Shown: positions 27,169 through 36,348, numbered from the stretch's first letter. The stretch: 64,000 nt of DNA from an uncultured Porphyromonas sp. (GCF_938039215.1 NZ_CALHVI010000031.1:21147-85146); one strand, 5' to 3'. Notes: a model not told the origin generated them from the sequence alone. Made by a program: numbers and translations.

Positions 27169-27744
27169 CTAGTAGCGGCTAGCTACAACGTCCCAGTCTA
27201 CGATCGCCCAGATATCCTTGATGTGGTCGGCACGGCGATTCTGGTAGCTGAGGTAGTAAGCGTGCTCCCAGACATCGACACCGAAGAGGGGGCGAAGGCC
27301 ATGGACCACAGGATTGCTTCCGTTAGGCTCCTTCGTGATGACGAGTTCACCGTCTTCCTTAGCAGAGAGCCAAGCCCAACCCGAGCCGAAGAGCGTCGTG
27401 CAAGCCGTGAGGAATTCCTGCTGGAAGGCTTCAAAGCTACCCCACTTAGCGACAATGGCATCAAGGAGCTTACCCGTAGGCTGGCCTCTCTTGCCTGGTC
27501 CAAACTGAGTGAAGTAGAGGTTATGATTGAGCGTCTGGCCTGCATTGTTGAAGATCGGTCCTTCGCTCTTGCAGATGATCTCCTCAAGAGAAGCATCAGC
27601 GAGCTCCGTCCCTTCGATGAGGGAGTTGAGCGTATTCACATAGCCAGCGAGGTGCTTGCCATGGTGGAAGGAGAGCGTCTCTGCGCTGATAGCAGGCTCA
27701 AGCGCATTAGGGGCATAGGGGAGTTGGATGAGTTCGAACTTCAT
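27169..27744 (-). CDS. sodB: Fe/Mn superoxide dismutase
   Basis: A 191-aa enzyme from the ATG at 27744 (MKFELIQLPY). The frame is open to 27807, but the shorter form matches the family start and the 191-aa length I recall for P. gingivalis SOD. Metal ligands are visible: His in SFHHGKHLAGYV, His in LNHNLYF, and Asp and His in FGVDVWEHAYYL. It converts superoxide to peroxide and oxygen in the cytoplasm. The P. gingivalis enzyme is known to work with either Fe or Mn; the metal used here cannot be read from sequence. Confidence 0.95.
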   Translation of the reverse strand: MKFELIQLPYAPNALEPAISAETLSFHHGKHLAGYVNTLNSLIEGTELADASLEEIICKSEGPIFNNAGQTLNHNLYFTQFGPGKRGQPTGKLLDAIVAKWGSFEAFQQEFLTACTTLFGSGWAWLSAKEDGELVITKEPNGSNPVVHGLRPLFGVDVWEHAYYLSYQNRRADHIKDIWAIVDWDVVASRY

Positions 27745-27811
27745 TGCGTTCTTTATTTGAAGTGATAAAATCTTATTCGGGAAAGGCCATCTTGCGGAGC
27801 CTATCAATTAC

Positions 27812-28285
27812 CTAACCATGAGGATACTCATATTGTTTGCTTTCAGCTAGGACGCTATTGTAATAGCGGGGATCACCCGTCACCTCTTCGCCCACCCATG
27901 GCGGAAGGTCGAAGTGCTCTTCGGGAGTACTCAGCTCGATCTCTGCCAAACAGAGCCCCTCATGCCGTCCAGCAAAGACATCCACCTCCCATAGATGACC
28001 TTGGTATGGCACCAGATGGCGCACCTTCGTGAGACGACGCTCCCCACACATCACCAGAAGAGCCTCGACATCGGCTAGCGGGATCTCATACTCGTATTCG
28101 TCACGCACCAGCCCACGCTCATCCGCACGGCTCTTGATCGTAAGGAAGGCCTGTTCTCCACGACGACGCACACGCACCGTTGGGCTATCAGCATGGAGGT
28201 AGCCTTGGTCAATCGGAAGAGTTTCTATTGCTGCCTCTCGGAAGGCAACAGTAGAAACAAGAAACTTGCGTTCGATCTCTTTCAT
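27812..28285 (-). CDS. CYTH-domain protein (triphosphate tunnel metalloenzyme)
   Basis: A 157-aa protein beginning MKEIERKFLV, which contains the EXEXK signature of CYTH proteins, followed by QGYL, VRVRRRG and TIKSR. The family binds triphosphorylated substrates in a beta-tunnel; members are inorganic triphosphatases, thiamine triphosphatases or adenylate cyclases. Substrate is not predictable here. It lies 9 bp downstream of the DUF2027-Smr gene and is probably cotranscribed. Confidence 0.87.
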   Translation of the reverse strand: MKEIERKFLVSTVAFREAAIETLPIDQGYLHADSPTVRVRRRGEQAFLTIKSRADERGLVRDEYEYEIPLADVEALLVMCGERRLTKVRHLVPYQGHLWEVDVFAGRHEGLCLAEIELSTPEEHFDLPPWVGEEVTGDPRYYNSVLAESKQYEYPHG

Positions 28286-28294
28286 CCCTACCGA

Positions 28295-29395
28295 TTAGCC
28301 GAGTGTAACCTGAGTAGCCCCGAAGCCATATTCCCTAAAGGACGCATCTTGATAGCGGCAAGTCGAATACTTATGCTTCAACTCCCGCTCGATCGAAGAG
28401 CGAAGGATACCGTCACCCTTCCCATGGATGAAGATGATCTTACGCCCCTTCTCCTTGAGGTGTTCACGCATCGTACGGTGGAAGTACTCCAGCTGGTAAG
28501 CGTGAATATCCGCACTAGACATCCCGGCGGTCGTCTCCAGCAGATTGGAGGCATGAAGATCAACGACAAGTGGTTCCTCTCGCTGAGTTGTCGCAGGTGA
28601 AGGGCGACGCTCGGCGCGCTCTGCTACCTTCTTTGCCTTGAGGGATTGCTCTAGGGCTTGGGGATCGATCGTTGGGGGCTCCTTGCCCGCACCCCGCTCT
28701 ACGATCGGGATCATCAGCGCCTCATCCGTGAAGTAATCATTCTCACGGAAGGAGTGGAGCTTGAAGAACTTTGTGGTATCTAGGCGCAAGCGCACCGAAA
28801 GGGGATGCTGGAGCTTAGTGACTCGTTGCTCTGAGAAGGGAAGGATTTGCACTGCTAGTTGCTCCAGATCATTGAGCTCTGCGGGAGCAAACTCCTCCAG
28901 GAAAGCATCCGAATGCGGCTCGATCACACCCGAGGCTCGGAGCTTATAGCCCGTACCAACAGCACTCAGGTAGGCAAAGTAGAGTGAGAAGTTGCTGTAA
29001 TTAATGAGGTAGGCTTCGTAGTTCGTCAGCCCTAGCTTCGTCCGATCTTGAGGAAGGAAGGCAAGCGTAGCTGTCAGCTCATCGGCATCAGGACGATAGG
29101 TCTGTGGAAGGCTTTGCTTGGGAGCGGAGTGCTTCACCTTGACCTCTGGCTGAGGCTGAGCTTCGGGCTTCGCCTTCTGGAGCTTCTCTTGAATAATCTG
29201 AGGAGGACGAATCTCGGGGATGAAGGTATCACCTTCATCGACAACAACACATTCCTTCAGAAGAGTGGGGATCTCGAAGCCATCAGCATCTTCGACCCAA
29301 GCTGTATCAGCCGTGATACGAGCGACCCGCCCGCCACCGACGGCATTGAGGAAGCGCACTTGGCTCCCGACCTTTACATTATTGGGATTATTCAT
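28295..29395 (-). CDS. DUF2027 protein with C-terminal Smr domain
   Basis: A 366-aa protein. The N-terminal GSQVRFLNAVGGGRVARI looks like a small beta-barrel. A central DUF2027-type domain follows, with TLAFLPQD and LINYSNFSLYFAYLS, then a C-terminal Smr domain (about 285-366) with VVDLHASNL and IFIHGKGDGILR. Smr domains nick or bind DNA or RNA and occur in MutS2 and in ribosome-rescue endonucleases. This domain combination is typical of Bacteroidetes; the role is unknown. It is upstream of the CYTH gene and downstream of a membrane-protein gene. Confidence 0.82.
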   Translation of the reverse strand: MNNPNNVKVGSQVRFLNAVGGGRVARITADTAWVEDADGFEIPTLLKECVVVDEGDTFIPEIRPPQIIQEKLQKAKPEAQPQPEVKVKHSAPKQSLPQTYRPDADELTATLAFLPQDRTKLGLTNYEAYLINYSNFSLYFAYLSAVGTGYKLRASGVIEPHSDAFLEEFAPAELNDLEQLAVQILPFSEQRVTKLQHPLSVRLRLDTTKFFKLHSFRENDYFTDEALMIPIVERGAGKEPPTIDPQALEQSLKAKKVAERAERRPSPATTQREEPLVVDLHASNLLETTAGMSSADIHAYQLEYFHRTMREHLKEKGRKIIFIHGKGDGILRSSIERELKHKYSTCRYQDASFREYGFGATQVTLG

Positions 29396-29441
29396 AGCTA
29401 TATGTATGGGTGCCTAAGAAAAGGCATGGTGTCATAAGTCT

Positions 29442-30455
29442 TTAGGAAAGCATGCGCTGCACTAGATCAAAGAAGCCAAGAGTATAGAGATACTGAGCAA
29501 GAAGGAGCGTAAGCAGGATTGCTCGCAAAACGAGCCCCATGCGTTCGGGAACAGCCCCCATCCCTCGGGCTACGATGAAGCCAATGGGAACGACCGTCAG
29601 CTGGAGTAAGGCCGGAGCCTCTGCCGCCATGAACGGGACGAGCAAGAGGAGCACCAACGGATAGAAATGCAGGACGGCGAACATATCCCGATGTCGGACA
29701 TTCTCCCGATAGAAACGTCTTCGATAGAGCAAGCTCCCAACAAGGAAGCACACGACGAAGCTCCAATAACACAGGGGTGTGACGAACGCCATCCCGCTCA
29801 CTTCCCGAGGAAGAGGCAAAGGAAAGTCCCTCAGGAAAAGCTGCTCGTAGCTACTCAGCACGCTAAATCCCTGGAAGATGAGTACTGCGAAGAGAAGCCA
29901 CATGGGAAGGAAGGCACCCGCTATCAGCCCCACAAAAGAGCGACTCTCCATAGAGCGCAGGCGATACTGTGCTAGTAGGATGATGGGTAGCAGGACCCCA
30001 TAGAGCGGGGTAAGTAGACACAGAAGCCCCACCAGCAGTCCAATGAAGAGATAGAAACGAGGCTGGTGCGTATCTTGATAGAGACCGAAGCTCAAGAAGA
30101 GGATCAGTTGCAGGAAGATCACCGCAAGCCCCGAGAGTGCACCCAGAGACGGCGAGGTCGTCATCAGAGCTACAAAAAAGAGTACCATCGTAGCTCGCTC
30201 TCCCTTCTCTATCAGGAGATAGCGCTCTCCCGTATAGATAGCAAGCGTACTGATCAAGGCTAGGGCTAGAAGTCCGATCAGTCTACTGATCCACGTCGAT
30301 GCTGCAGGGAGCTGGGGGATGAGCCCCTCTATGACCTCGACCTGAAAACTCAGATGAGGAGACGACGGGAGTATATAGACCAGCAAGAAGATTAGGATCC
30401 AAAGGATGACCTCAAGCCAGTTCGTACGTCGCCGTGCCGACGAGGAGGTGTACAT
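29442..30455 (-). CDS. polytopic inner-membrane protein of unknown function
   Basis: A 337-aa protein with about nine or ten hydrophobic segments and short loops. No catalytic motif is visible. It may belong to a Bacteroidetes membrane-protein family such as DUF6427, but I am not sure. It is 46 bp upstream of the DUF2027-Smr gene on the same strand. Confidence 0.65.
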   Translation of the reverse strand: MYTSSSARRRTNWLEVILWILIFLLVYILPSSPHLSFQVEVIEGLIPQLPAASTWISRLIGLLALALISTLAIYTGERYLLIEKGERATMVLFFVALMTTSPSLGALSGLAVIFLQLILFLSFGLYQDTHQPRFYLFIGLLVGLLCLLTPLYGVLLPIILLAQYRLRSMESRSFVGLIAGAFLPMWLLFAVLIFQGFSVLSSYEQLFLRDFPLPLPREVSGMAFVTPLCYWSFVVCFLVGSLLYRRRFYRENVRHRDMFAVLHFYPLVLLLLVPFMAAEAPALLQLTVVPIGFIVARGMGAVPERMGLVLRAILLTLLLAQYLYTLGFFDLVQRMLS

Positions 30456-30485
30456 AATCGTAGATGCTCAGAGTGGGGAGAAAAG

Positions 30486-30536
30486 CAATGCCTACGGGCA
30501 AGGCCTCTCCATAGAGAGGCTTCCCCATAGGCATTG
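30486..30536 (-). terminator. terminator after purD
   Basis: CAATGCCTA pairs with TAGGCATTG, and inner GCCTCTC/GAGAGGC completes the stem. On the minus strand GCTTTTCTC follows. Confidence 0.8.
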
Positions 30537-30552
30537 TGAGAAGAATACTATA

Positions 30553-31842
30553 CTAGGACAGCTTCAGAAGATCTTGACCGATGTCTCGGCGTAGAGACTT
30601 ACCCTCAAAGTGCACCTGATCAGCGAGCTTATAGCATCGCTCTAAGGCTTCCTCCAACGTGGATCCGAGACAACTCGCAGTGAGCACTCGTCCCCCAGAG
30701 GTAACGAGATGCCCCGAGTTATCCTGGGCTGTACCTGCATGGAAGAGAGCAGAGTCGAAGGTCGGCTCATGAGGATAGCTGATAGGCTTACCCTTGGCAT
30801 AGGAGCCTGGATAACCTTCGGAGACAAGCACCACGGTAGCTGCGTACTTCGTGGATTCCTCGAGCTGGTAGTCACCGAGATCACCCGTAGCCATACGCTC
30901 TAGGAGCTCGACGAAGTCGGAGTCGATACGGAGCATCACAGACTCCGTCTCAGGGTCTCCCATACGGCAATTGTACTCGATGACATACGGATCACCGTCG
31001 ACATTCATCAGACCAGCGAAGATGAAGCCCCGATAGTCAATCCCTTCGCTTCGTAAGCCTTCGATCGTAGGACGTACAACACGCTCCTCGACCTTCTTCA
31101 TGAAGACTTCGTCTGCGAAGCTCACTGGAGAGACAGAGCCCATCCCTCCCGTATTGGGACCCGTATCCCCTTCGCCGATGCGCTTGTAGTCCTTCGCCAC
31201 GGGCAGGATGCGCCAGTTGTGACCATCCGTAGCGATGAAGACCGAGCATTCGATCCCATGGAGATACTCCTCGATGACAACACGTGTGCTAGCTTCTCCG
31301 AAGCGACCGGTCAATAGCTCCTGCAGCTCTCGCTCCGCCTCCTCTAGATCTTCACTGATGATGACCCCCTTACCAGCGGCCAGTCCATCGGCTTTGAGCA
31401 CATAGGGAGGACGAAGTGTCTTGAGATAAGCCACAGCGTCATCGTAGGACTGACGATCGAAGGTCTTATATCCTGCGGTGGGGATCCCATAGCGCAGCAT
31501 GAAGGCTTTGCTGAAGTCCTTACTCCCTTCGAGCTGTGCTCCACGGGCATCAGGGCCGACGATCAGAAGGTCCTTCAGACCCGCTTCCTCTCTGAGGTAA
31601 TCTGCGATCCCCTCGACCAAGGGGACCTCGGGACCAACGACGAGGAGCTTGATTCGTTCCCGACGAATTAGATCAGCGATAGCAGCGAAGTCTGTGACTC
31701 CGATACGAGGGAGACACGTCCCATAGAGTGACATCCCAGGGTTACCGGGCGCAATGAAGAGCTGACTGAGGTGGGGACTACGAGCCATGCGCCATGCCAG
31801 CGCATGCTCACGTCCGCCCGATCCCAATAGGAGAATATTCAT
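30553..31842 (-). CDS. purD: phosphoribosylamine-glycine ligase
   Basis: A 429-aa GARS enzyme of purine synthesis. It opens with MNILLLGSGGREHALAW, then an ATP-grasp domain with LKADGLAAGKGV, the GMGSVSP block and EYNCRMGDPETES. It condenses phosphoribosylamine with glycine. It lies 36 bp downstream of dpp4 on the same strand, although the two are not functionally linked. Confidence 0.96.
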   Translation of the reverse strand: MNILLLGSGGREHALAWRMARSPHLSQLFIAPGNPGMSLYGTCLPRIGVTDFAAIADLIRRERIKLLVVGPEVPLVEGIADYLREEAGLKDLLIVGPDARGAQLEGSKDFSKAFMLRYGIPTAGYKTFDRQSYDDAVAYLKTLRPPYVLKADGLAAGKGVIISEDLEEAERELQELLTGRFGEASTRVVIEEYLHGIECSVFIATDGHNWRILPVAKDYKRIGEGDTGPNTGGMGSVSPVSFADEVFMKKVEERVVRPTIEGLRSEGIDYRGFIFAGLMNVDGDPYVIEYNCRMGDPETESVMLRIDSDFVELLERMATGDLGDYQLEESTKYAATVVLVSEGYPGSYAKGKPISYPHEPTFDSALFHAGTAQDNSGHLVTSGGRVLTASCLGSTLEEALERCYKLADQVHFEGKSLRRDIGQDLLKLS

Positions 31843-31878
31843 AGAAGCAATTTAGAGTGGATACGATGTGCCCAGTGA

Positions 31879-34050
31879 CTACAAGTGATCAAAGAAATAG
31901 CGAGCCATCGTATAGTTGAGATGCACACGATCTACACCCATCACATTGTGACGATGCTCAGGGTAGATCATGTAGTCGGGGTAAGTGCCAGCCTTGACAC
32001 AAGCCTCGACAAAGAGCTGCGTGTGCTGCCAGACGACCGTTGGGTCGATCGTCCCGTGGATGAGGAGGAGGCGACCCTTCAGGTCCTTAGCTCGGAGGGA
32101 TAGGTTCGTTTCCTTGTAGCCCTCGGGGTTGTCCTGTGGTGTGTCCATATAGCGCTCGCCGTACATGACTTCGTAGCGAGCCCAGTCTGTGACAGCGCCA
32201 CCAGCGACCCCTACCTTGAAGACATCAGGATAGGTAAGCATGAGGTTCGTCGTCATGAAGCCACCATAGCTCCAGCCAGCAACCCCGATACGATCGGCAT
32301 CGACATAAGGGAGGCTCTTGAGGAAGTCTACCCCCTTCATCTGGTCTGCCATCTCATTCTTACCGAGGTGGCGGTGGATGATCTGCTCGAAGTCAGCCCC
32401 ACGGTGTGCAGAGCCACGACCATCGACAGTGAAGACGACATAGCCCTGAGTAGCCATGTAGAGATCCCAACCTAAGCAACCAGCGTGGAAGCGATTCTGC
32501 ACGAGCTGGGCATGAGGGCCATTGTAGACATAGACGATGGTAGGATACTTCTTGCTGGGGTCAAAGTTCGTTGGCTTGAGCAAGCGGTAGTGGAGATCAG
32601 TCACCCCATCAGCAGCCTTGATCTTACCGAAGGTGATCTCGGGATTGATGAAACCCGCTTCGGGATCCTTCGACTGATAGAGCTTAGCTAGCTGCTTACC
32701 GTTGGAGACGGAGACTAGGCGCTGCTCCGTAGGATTCTTCAGCGACTCGTAGGTATCGAGGAGGAACTTCCCATCGTGTGAGAGTCGGGCGACATGCCAT
32801 CCACTCTGAGGGGTAAGGAGCTTTTTCTTCCGTCCATTGAGGCTGACAGAGGAGACGACTCGGTCAATGGGGCTGAGCTCGGTAGAGGTATAGACCAGCG
32901 TCTTGCCTCCATCTGCAAAGCCGAGGAAGTCTGTGACCTCCCACTCTCCACGGGTGATCTGCCCAAGGAGCTTACCATCGACATTGTAGTGATAGAGGTG
33001 AGTGTAGCCATCACGGCGCGTCTGCCAGACGAACTCGTGATCACGTCCAGGGATGAAGCGCATCGGCCACTGAGGCTCGATGTACTTACGGTTGGACTCG
33101 GAGAAGAGCGTCTTGATATAATCACCCGTCTTAGGATCGTAGGCCTTCAGATCCATGTGATTCTGCTCTCGGTTGAGCTCTGCGATGTAGATCGTCTTAC
33201 CATCAGGAGCCCAAGAGATATTCGTCAGGTACTTTTCCTTAGGTTCACCCGTCTTGATGTAGACCACCTTACCCGAAGCTAAGTCATAGACACCTAGGGT
33301 GACATGGTGGCTAGGCATCCCCGCCATAGGATAGTAGAGCTTCTCTTCGGTAGCCTTACGAGCATCGGTATGCACGAGGGGATAAGCTGCGATCATCGTC
33401 TGATCCATCCTATAGAAGGCGAGCTGCCTGCCATCAGGGCTCCAGAAGAGTCCGCCATTGATCCCGAATTCGTTCTGATGCACGGTCTGCCCGTAGACGA
33501 TCGTGGGGCTACCATCGGTGGTCAGCTGGCGAGAAGTACCATCAGGAGCGAGGACGAAGAGGTTGTCCTCCTTGACTACTGCGGCATGATCGGCTCGAGG
33601 AGCTAGGAGGAAAGCTTGCTCCGCCTTGGCACGCTCGAAGGATGCTACGAGCTTCTTTGCACGAGGATCTACAAGGTGGTGCTTCTGCCCGAAGGTGATG
33701 GAGAGGAGTTCTCTATCGCCTCCGACTACTGTGAAGGGAGAGAAATACTTTGCCCCCTTCCCCTTAGAGGCTTCCCCGAGAATCGAGAGAAGTTCGTCTT
33801 GGGTAAGGAGCGTCGTCTCCTTCGTCTGGGTAGCGGGCTTCCCGATGACTAGGCGTGTGCTGTCGATATAGATGTAGTCATTCCCTAGCCAGCTCAAAGA
33901 GCGAAGCGAGGTACGACGAAGCATCTTAGGAGAGCCAAGCGTGTATTCCTCAAGTGTCGGGGTGCGTGGTGCCTCCTGAGCGAGGAGGGGTGCAGATGAT
34001 AGGGCTGTAGCAGCCATAGCAAGCAGAGCTAACGTACGGATATTCATCAT
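31879..34050 (-). CDS. dpp4: dipeptidyl peptidase IV (S9 family)
   Basis: A 723-aa secreted serine peptidase, the same length as I recall for P. gingivalis DPPIV. A signal peptide (about 1-24) is followed by an eight-bladed propeller and a C-terminal hydrolase domain. The triad is Ser594 (GWSYGGF), Asp669 (HGTIDPTV) and His701 (PEHRHNVMG), one residue after the positions I recall from P. gingivalis. It releases X-Pro and X-Ala dipeptides from peptides such as collagen fragments in the periplasm. The leader shares 17 nt with that of dpp5. Confidence 0.95.
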   Translation of the reverse strand: MMNIRTLALLAMAATALSSAPLLAQEAPRTPTLEEYTLGSPKMLRRTSLRSLSWLGNDYIYIDSTRLVIGKPATQTKETTLLTQDELLSILGEASKGKGAKYFSPFTVVGGDRELLSITFGQKHHLVDPRAKKLVASFERAKAEQAFLLAPRADHAAVVKEDNLFVLAPDGTSRQLTTDGSPTIVYGQTVHQNEFGINGGLFWSPDGRQLAFYRMDQTMIAAYPLVHTDARKATEEKLYYPMAGMPSHHVTLGVYDLASGKVVYIKTGEPKEKYLTNISWAPDGKTIYIAELNREQNHMDLKAYDPKTGDYIKTLFSESNRKYIEPQWPMRFIPGRDHEFVWQTRRDGYTHLYHYNVDGKLLGQITRGEWEVTDFLGFADGGKTLVYTSTELSPIDRVVSSVSLNGRKKKLLTPQSGWHVARLSHDGKFLLDTYESLKNPTEQRLVSVSNGKQLAKLYQSKDPEAGFINPEITFGKIKAADGVTDLHYRLLKPTNFDPSKKYPTIVYVYNGPHAQLVQNRFHAGCLGWDLYMATQGYVVFTVDGRGSAHRGADFEQIIHRHLGKNEMADQMKGVDFLKSLPYVDADRIGVAGWSYGGFMTTNLMLTYPDVFKVGVAGGAVTDWARYEVMYGERYMDTPQDNPEGYKETNLSLRAKDLKGRLLLIHGTIDPTVVWQHTQLFVEACVKAGTYPDYMIYPEHRHNVMGVDRVHLNYTMARYFFDHL

Positions 34051-34087
34051 TCCTATATGTATAGATGTGTAGTATCTGATAGTAGCA

Positions 34088-34095
34088 CAAAGATA
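34088..34095 (-). promoter_or_regulatory. -7 element TATCTTTG for dpp4
   Basis: The reverse complement reads TATCTTTG, 37 bp before the start. No -33 match is evident. Confidence 0.55.
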
Positions 34096-34154
34096 GGCAA
34101 TATCACTGGCCCAGAGCGAGGCAAGAAGCTAAGCTCGGGGTAACGGAGAATGGA

Positions 34155-34574
34155 CTATCTACTGTAAGAGGCGGAGCACTTGCGGGTCTCCTCTACGCGA
34201 CAGGCAAGGAGTGTGATCCCCGAGCCTTTGAGTTGCTCTGGGCCGACGACTGAGACGAGGTGGATAGCAATTTGCTCTGCAGTGGGGTTGAAGGGGACGA
34301 TACACAGATCCTCAGGCACCAAGCGCTGAAGCTCGGGGAGTAGGGGATCTTCACTCCAGATCATCATCCGATGATCCCAATGCTCTTCGAGCCACATACA
34401 CAAGCGATCTCGGATCTCAGAGAAGTCGATGACACGGCCCAGAGGATCAAGCTCTGAGGCTGTACAGACGAAGTGGATCCGATAGTTATGTCCATGGAGA
34501 TGTCGGCATTTACTTTCGTGGCCGACGACACGGTGGCCCATACTGATATCGTGGTAGCGCTCTACTGTGATCAT
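34155..34574 (-). CDS. queD: 6-carboxytetrahydropterin synthase (QueD/PTPS family)
   Basis: A 139-aa protein from the ATG at 34574 (MITVERYHD). The frame extends to 34607, but a -7 element at 34594-34601 lies inside that extension, so the shorter start is preferred. Zinc ligands and catalytic residues of the family are visible: His in SMGHRV, Cys and HGH in KCRHLHGHNY, then DHRMM and NPTAEQIA. QueD makes carboxytetrahydropterin from dihydroneopterin triphosphate in queuosine synthesis. Other que genes are not in the window. Confidence 0.87.
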   Translation of the reverse strand: MITVERYHDISMGHRVVGHESKCRHLHGHNYRIHFVCTASELDPLGRVIDFSEIRDRLCMWLEEHWDHRMMIWSEDPLLPELQRLVPEDLCIVPFNPTAEQIAIHLVSVVGPEQLKGSGITLLACRVEETRKCSASYSR

Positions 34575-34593
34575 ATCTATCCTATTAGCTATA

Positions 34594-34601
34594 CAAAGAT
34601 A
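34594..34601 (-). promoter_or_regulatory. -7 element TATCTTTG for queD
   Basis: The reverse complement reads TATCTTTG, 19 bp before the chosen start; it decides against the upstream ATG at 34607. Confidence 0.55.
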
Positions 34602-34623
34602 CGGCATCTTACCCAGAAGGGGA

Positions 34624-34657
34624 AGAGGCTCTGAGGGCAGGATCCCCCAGAGCCTCT
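34624..34657 (-). terminator. second hairpin after the small lipoprotein gene
   Basis: AGAGGCTCTG pairs with CAGAGCCTCT. On the minus strand it is followed by TCCCC rather than a T-run, so it may be only a backup structure. Confidence 0.5.
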
Positions 34658-34665
34658 ATATGGCT

Positions 34666-34706
34666 CACGGGCACGATATCTCCTTGAGAGAGACACCGTG
34701 CCCGTG
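34666..34706 (-). terminator. hairpin after the small lipoprotein gene
   Basis: CACGGGCACG pairs with CGTGCCCGTG around a partly paired loop, 26 bp after the stop. Confidence 0.6.
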
Positions 34707-34731
34707 GCTAATCTTAGGTCGAACCTATTGC

Positions 34732-34926
34732 TTACTTAGCGATAGAGTCAACAACTGCAGTGGCAGCAGAGTCAACCATAGCAGCAGAATCAACTACTGC
34801 AGATACAGCTTCGACTACAGCGCTATCAGCAGCTACAGAATCCTGAGCGTTCTGATCGCTGTTACCTGCACAAGATGCAAACGTAGCAGCTACTGCGACA
34901 ACTGCAAATGCGAAAAACTTCTTCAT
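34732..34926 (-). CDS. small Ala/Val/Asp/Ser-rich lipoprotein
   Basis: A 64-aa protein with a Lys-Lys signal peptide and lipobox FASC (Cys about residue 19). The mature part is built of repeated VVDSAA-like segments, so it is probably an extended or helical tether rather than a folded enzyme. It has its own -7 element and a downstream hairpin, which supports real expression. The family is not recognised. Confidence 0.7.
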   Translation of the reverse strand: MKKFFAFAVVAVAATFASCAGNSDQNAQDSVAADSAVVEAVSAVVDSAAMVDSAATAVVDSIAK

Positions 34927-34981
34927 CTTTCTTTCTTACGTTAATTAGTTATTAATTTCGAATTCGTCATGAATAACACCG

Positions 34982-34989
34982 CAAAGATA
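34982..34989 (-). promoter_or_regulatory. -7 element TATCTTTG for the small lipoprotein
   Basis: The reverse complement reads TATCTTTG, 55 bp before the start. Confidence 0.55.
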
Positions 34990-35167
34990 CAGCAACTTTC
35001 TGATTCAACAATAAGTCTTCCCTTAATATTGCCGTTGACCCATGAGTATGCGTCTGAGACACCCACCCATGCTTTCTCGACGTATCGGAGTTTCCTGAAG
35101 AGGCTACCCCAAGTGCGCCTTTTGCGGTATTACGAGTTAGGAGAGACTCATTCTCTTCCTTCCTCTG

Positions 35168-35241
35168 TGGAGTATAGCGGACTCGAACCGCTCACCTCGA
35201 CACTGCCAGTGTCGCGCTCTAGCCAGATGAGCTAATACCCC
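35168..35241 (-). tRNA. tRNA-Ala (anticodon GGC)
   Basis: A 74-nt cloverleaf starting GGGGTAT and ending ATACTCC plus A. The anticodon loop is CTGGCAG between CGACA and TGTCG, and the T-loop is TTCGAGT. Confidence 0.94.
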
Positions 35242-35283
35242 AGACACTTATGAGGAACTTCCGCATGCACCTCATCAACGGCA

Positions 35284-35291
35284 CAAAGGTA
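35284..35291 (-). promoter_or_regulatory. -7 element TACCTTTG for tRNA-Ala
   Basis: The reverse complement reads TACCTTTG, 42 bp before the tRNA. It is back to back with the plus-strand element at 35312. Confidence 0.65.
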
Positions 35292-35311
35292 GTAAATATT
35301 TTATTTACAAG

Positions 35312-35319
35312 TATCTTTG
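35312..35319 (+). promoter_or_regulatory. -7 element TATCTTTG for the DUF4286-ruvC unit
   Basis: TATCTTTG, 55 bp before the DUF4286 start, in an A/T-rich divergent promoter region. Confidence 0.6.
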
Positions 35320-35374
35320 TTCCTTGTGGACAGCAGAAAAAATTTTGCACCACCCTCCCTAAAAGACAAGACTT

Positions 35375-35683
35375 ATGATTCTCTATAACACAACTTTTGT
35401 CCTAGCACCGAGCACCGAGACCGACTTCCTCTCCTTCATGCGAGAGATCTATCTCCCCGCCCTCGAAGCCGACACACTTGTTCGGACCCCCTGCCTACAT
35501 CGCGTCATCCCTCAAGATGAGGAAGCCGATGCCCTCTCCTTCGCTCTACACTTCTATGCCGAAGGGGAGGCACACCTGCAGGACATTCTATCGAACACAG
35601 GGCTACGCATCGCCGACCTTCTGGTGAAGCGCTTCGGGGAGCAGGTCCTTGGCTTCAGCACGATCATGCACGTCGTCGAGTAA
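35375..35683 (+). CDS. DUF4286 family protein
   Basis: A 102-aa cytoplasmic protein beginning MILYNTTF, with FLSFMREIYLPAL and SFALHFYAEGEAHLQDIL. These features fit the small DUF4286 family found in Bacteroidetes, predicted as a ferredoxin-like fold. The gene precedes ruvC by 54 bp, an arrangement I recall from related genomes. Function is unknown. Confidence 0.75.
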   Translation: MILYNTTFVLAPSTETDFLSFMREIYLPALEADTLVRTPCLHRVIPQDEEADALSFALHFYAEGEAHLQDILSNTGLRIADLLVKRFGEQVLGFSTIMHVVE

Positions 35684-35737
35684 GGAGCCACCCTACTACA
35701 TATATATAATAGACATCACACGACAGAAGCAGCATAT

Positions 35738-36313
35738 ATGAGCGAGCGTATCATCATGGGCATTGACCCTGGGACCATCGTCATGGGCTACGGTCTGATC
35801 GAGGTGAAGGGGCAGACGGCTCGCCTGCTGGCTCTGGGGGTGATCTCTCTGGATAAGTTCGAGAATCACTACCTACGCCTCAAGCGCATCTTCGATCGTG
35901 TACAAGGGCTCATCGATGAGTTCCACCCCGACGAGCTAGCGATCGAAGCCCCCTTCTTCGGCAAGAATGTACAGAGCATGCTCAAGCTAGGACGTGCCCA
36001 AGGCGTAGCCATGGCTGCAGCACTCACCCGTGACATCCCCATCACCGAATATGTCCCGATGCGCATCAAGCAGGCCATCACCGGCAATGGAGCCGCCTCC
36101 AAGGAACAAGTCGCAGGGATGGTCCAGCGCTATCTGAAGATCCCCGCCGAAGACATGCCACGGGAGCTAGATGCTACCGACGGCCTAGCAGCAGCCCTCT
36201 GCCACCACTTCCTGACCTCCTCTCCCCTCCGTTCGGCTTCGGGAGGAGCGACGAAGAACTGGGAAGACTTCGTCAAGCAAAACCCCTCCCGAGTGAAGGG
36301 GCTCAAGAAGTAG
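35738..36313 (+). CDS. ruvC: crossover junction endodeoxyribonuclease
   Basis: A 191-aa Holliday-junction resolvase. Catalytic acids are visible in MGIDPG near the N-terminus, LAIEAPFFGKN and the C-terminal DATDGLAAALCHH. It cleaves junctions as a dimer with RuvAB during recombination repair. It is slightly longer than E. coli RuvC, with a charged C-terminal tail. Confidence 0.95.
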   Translation: MSERIIMGIDPGTIVMGYGLIEVKGQTARLLALGVISLDKFENHYLRLKRIFDRVQGLIDEFHPDELAIEAPFFGKNVQSMLKLGRAQGVAMAAALTRDIPITEYVPMRIKQAITGNGAASKEQVAGMVQRYLKIPAEDMPRELDATDGLAAALCHHFLTSSPLRSASGGATKNWEDFVKQNPSRVKGLKK

Positions 36314-36348
36314 CCATCCGACATCCGAGCTCACTCCATAGATATATA

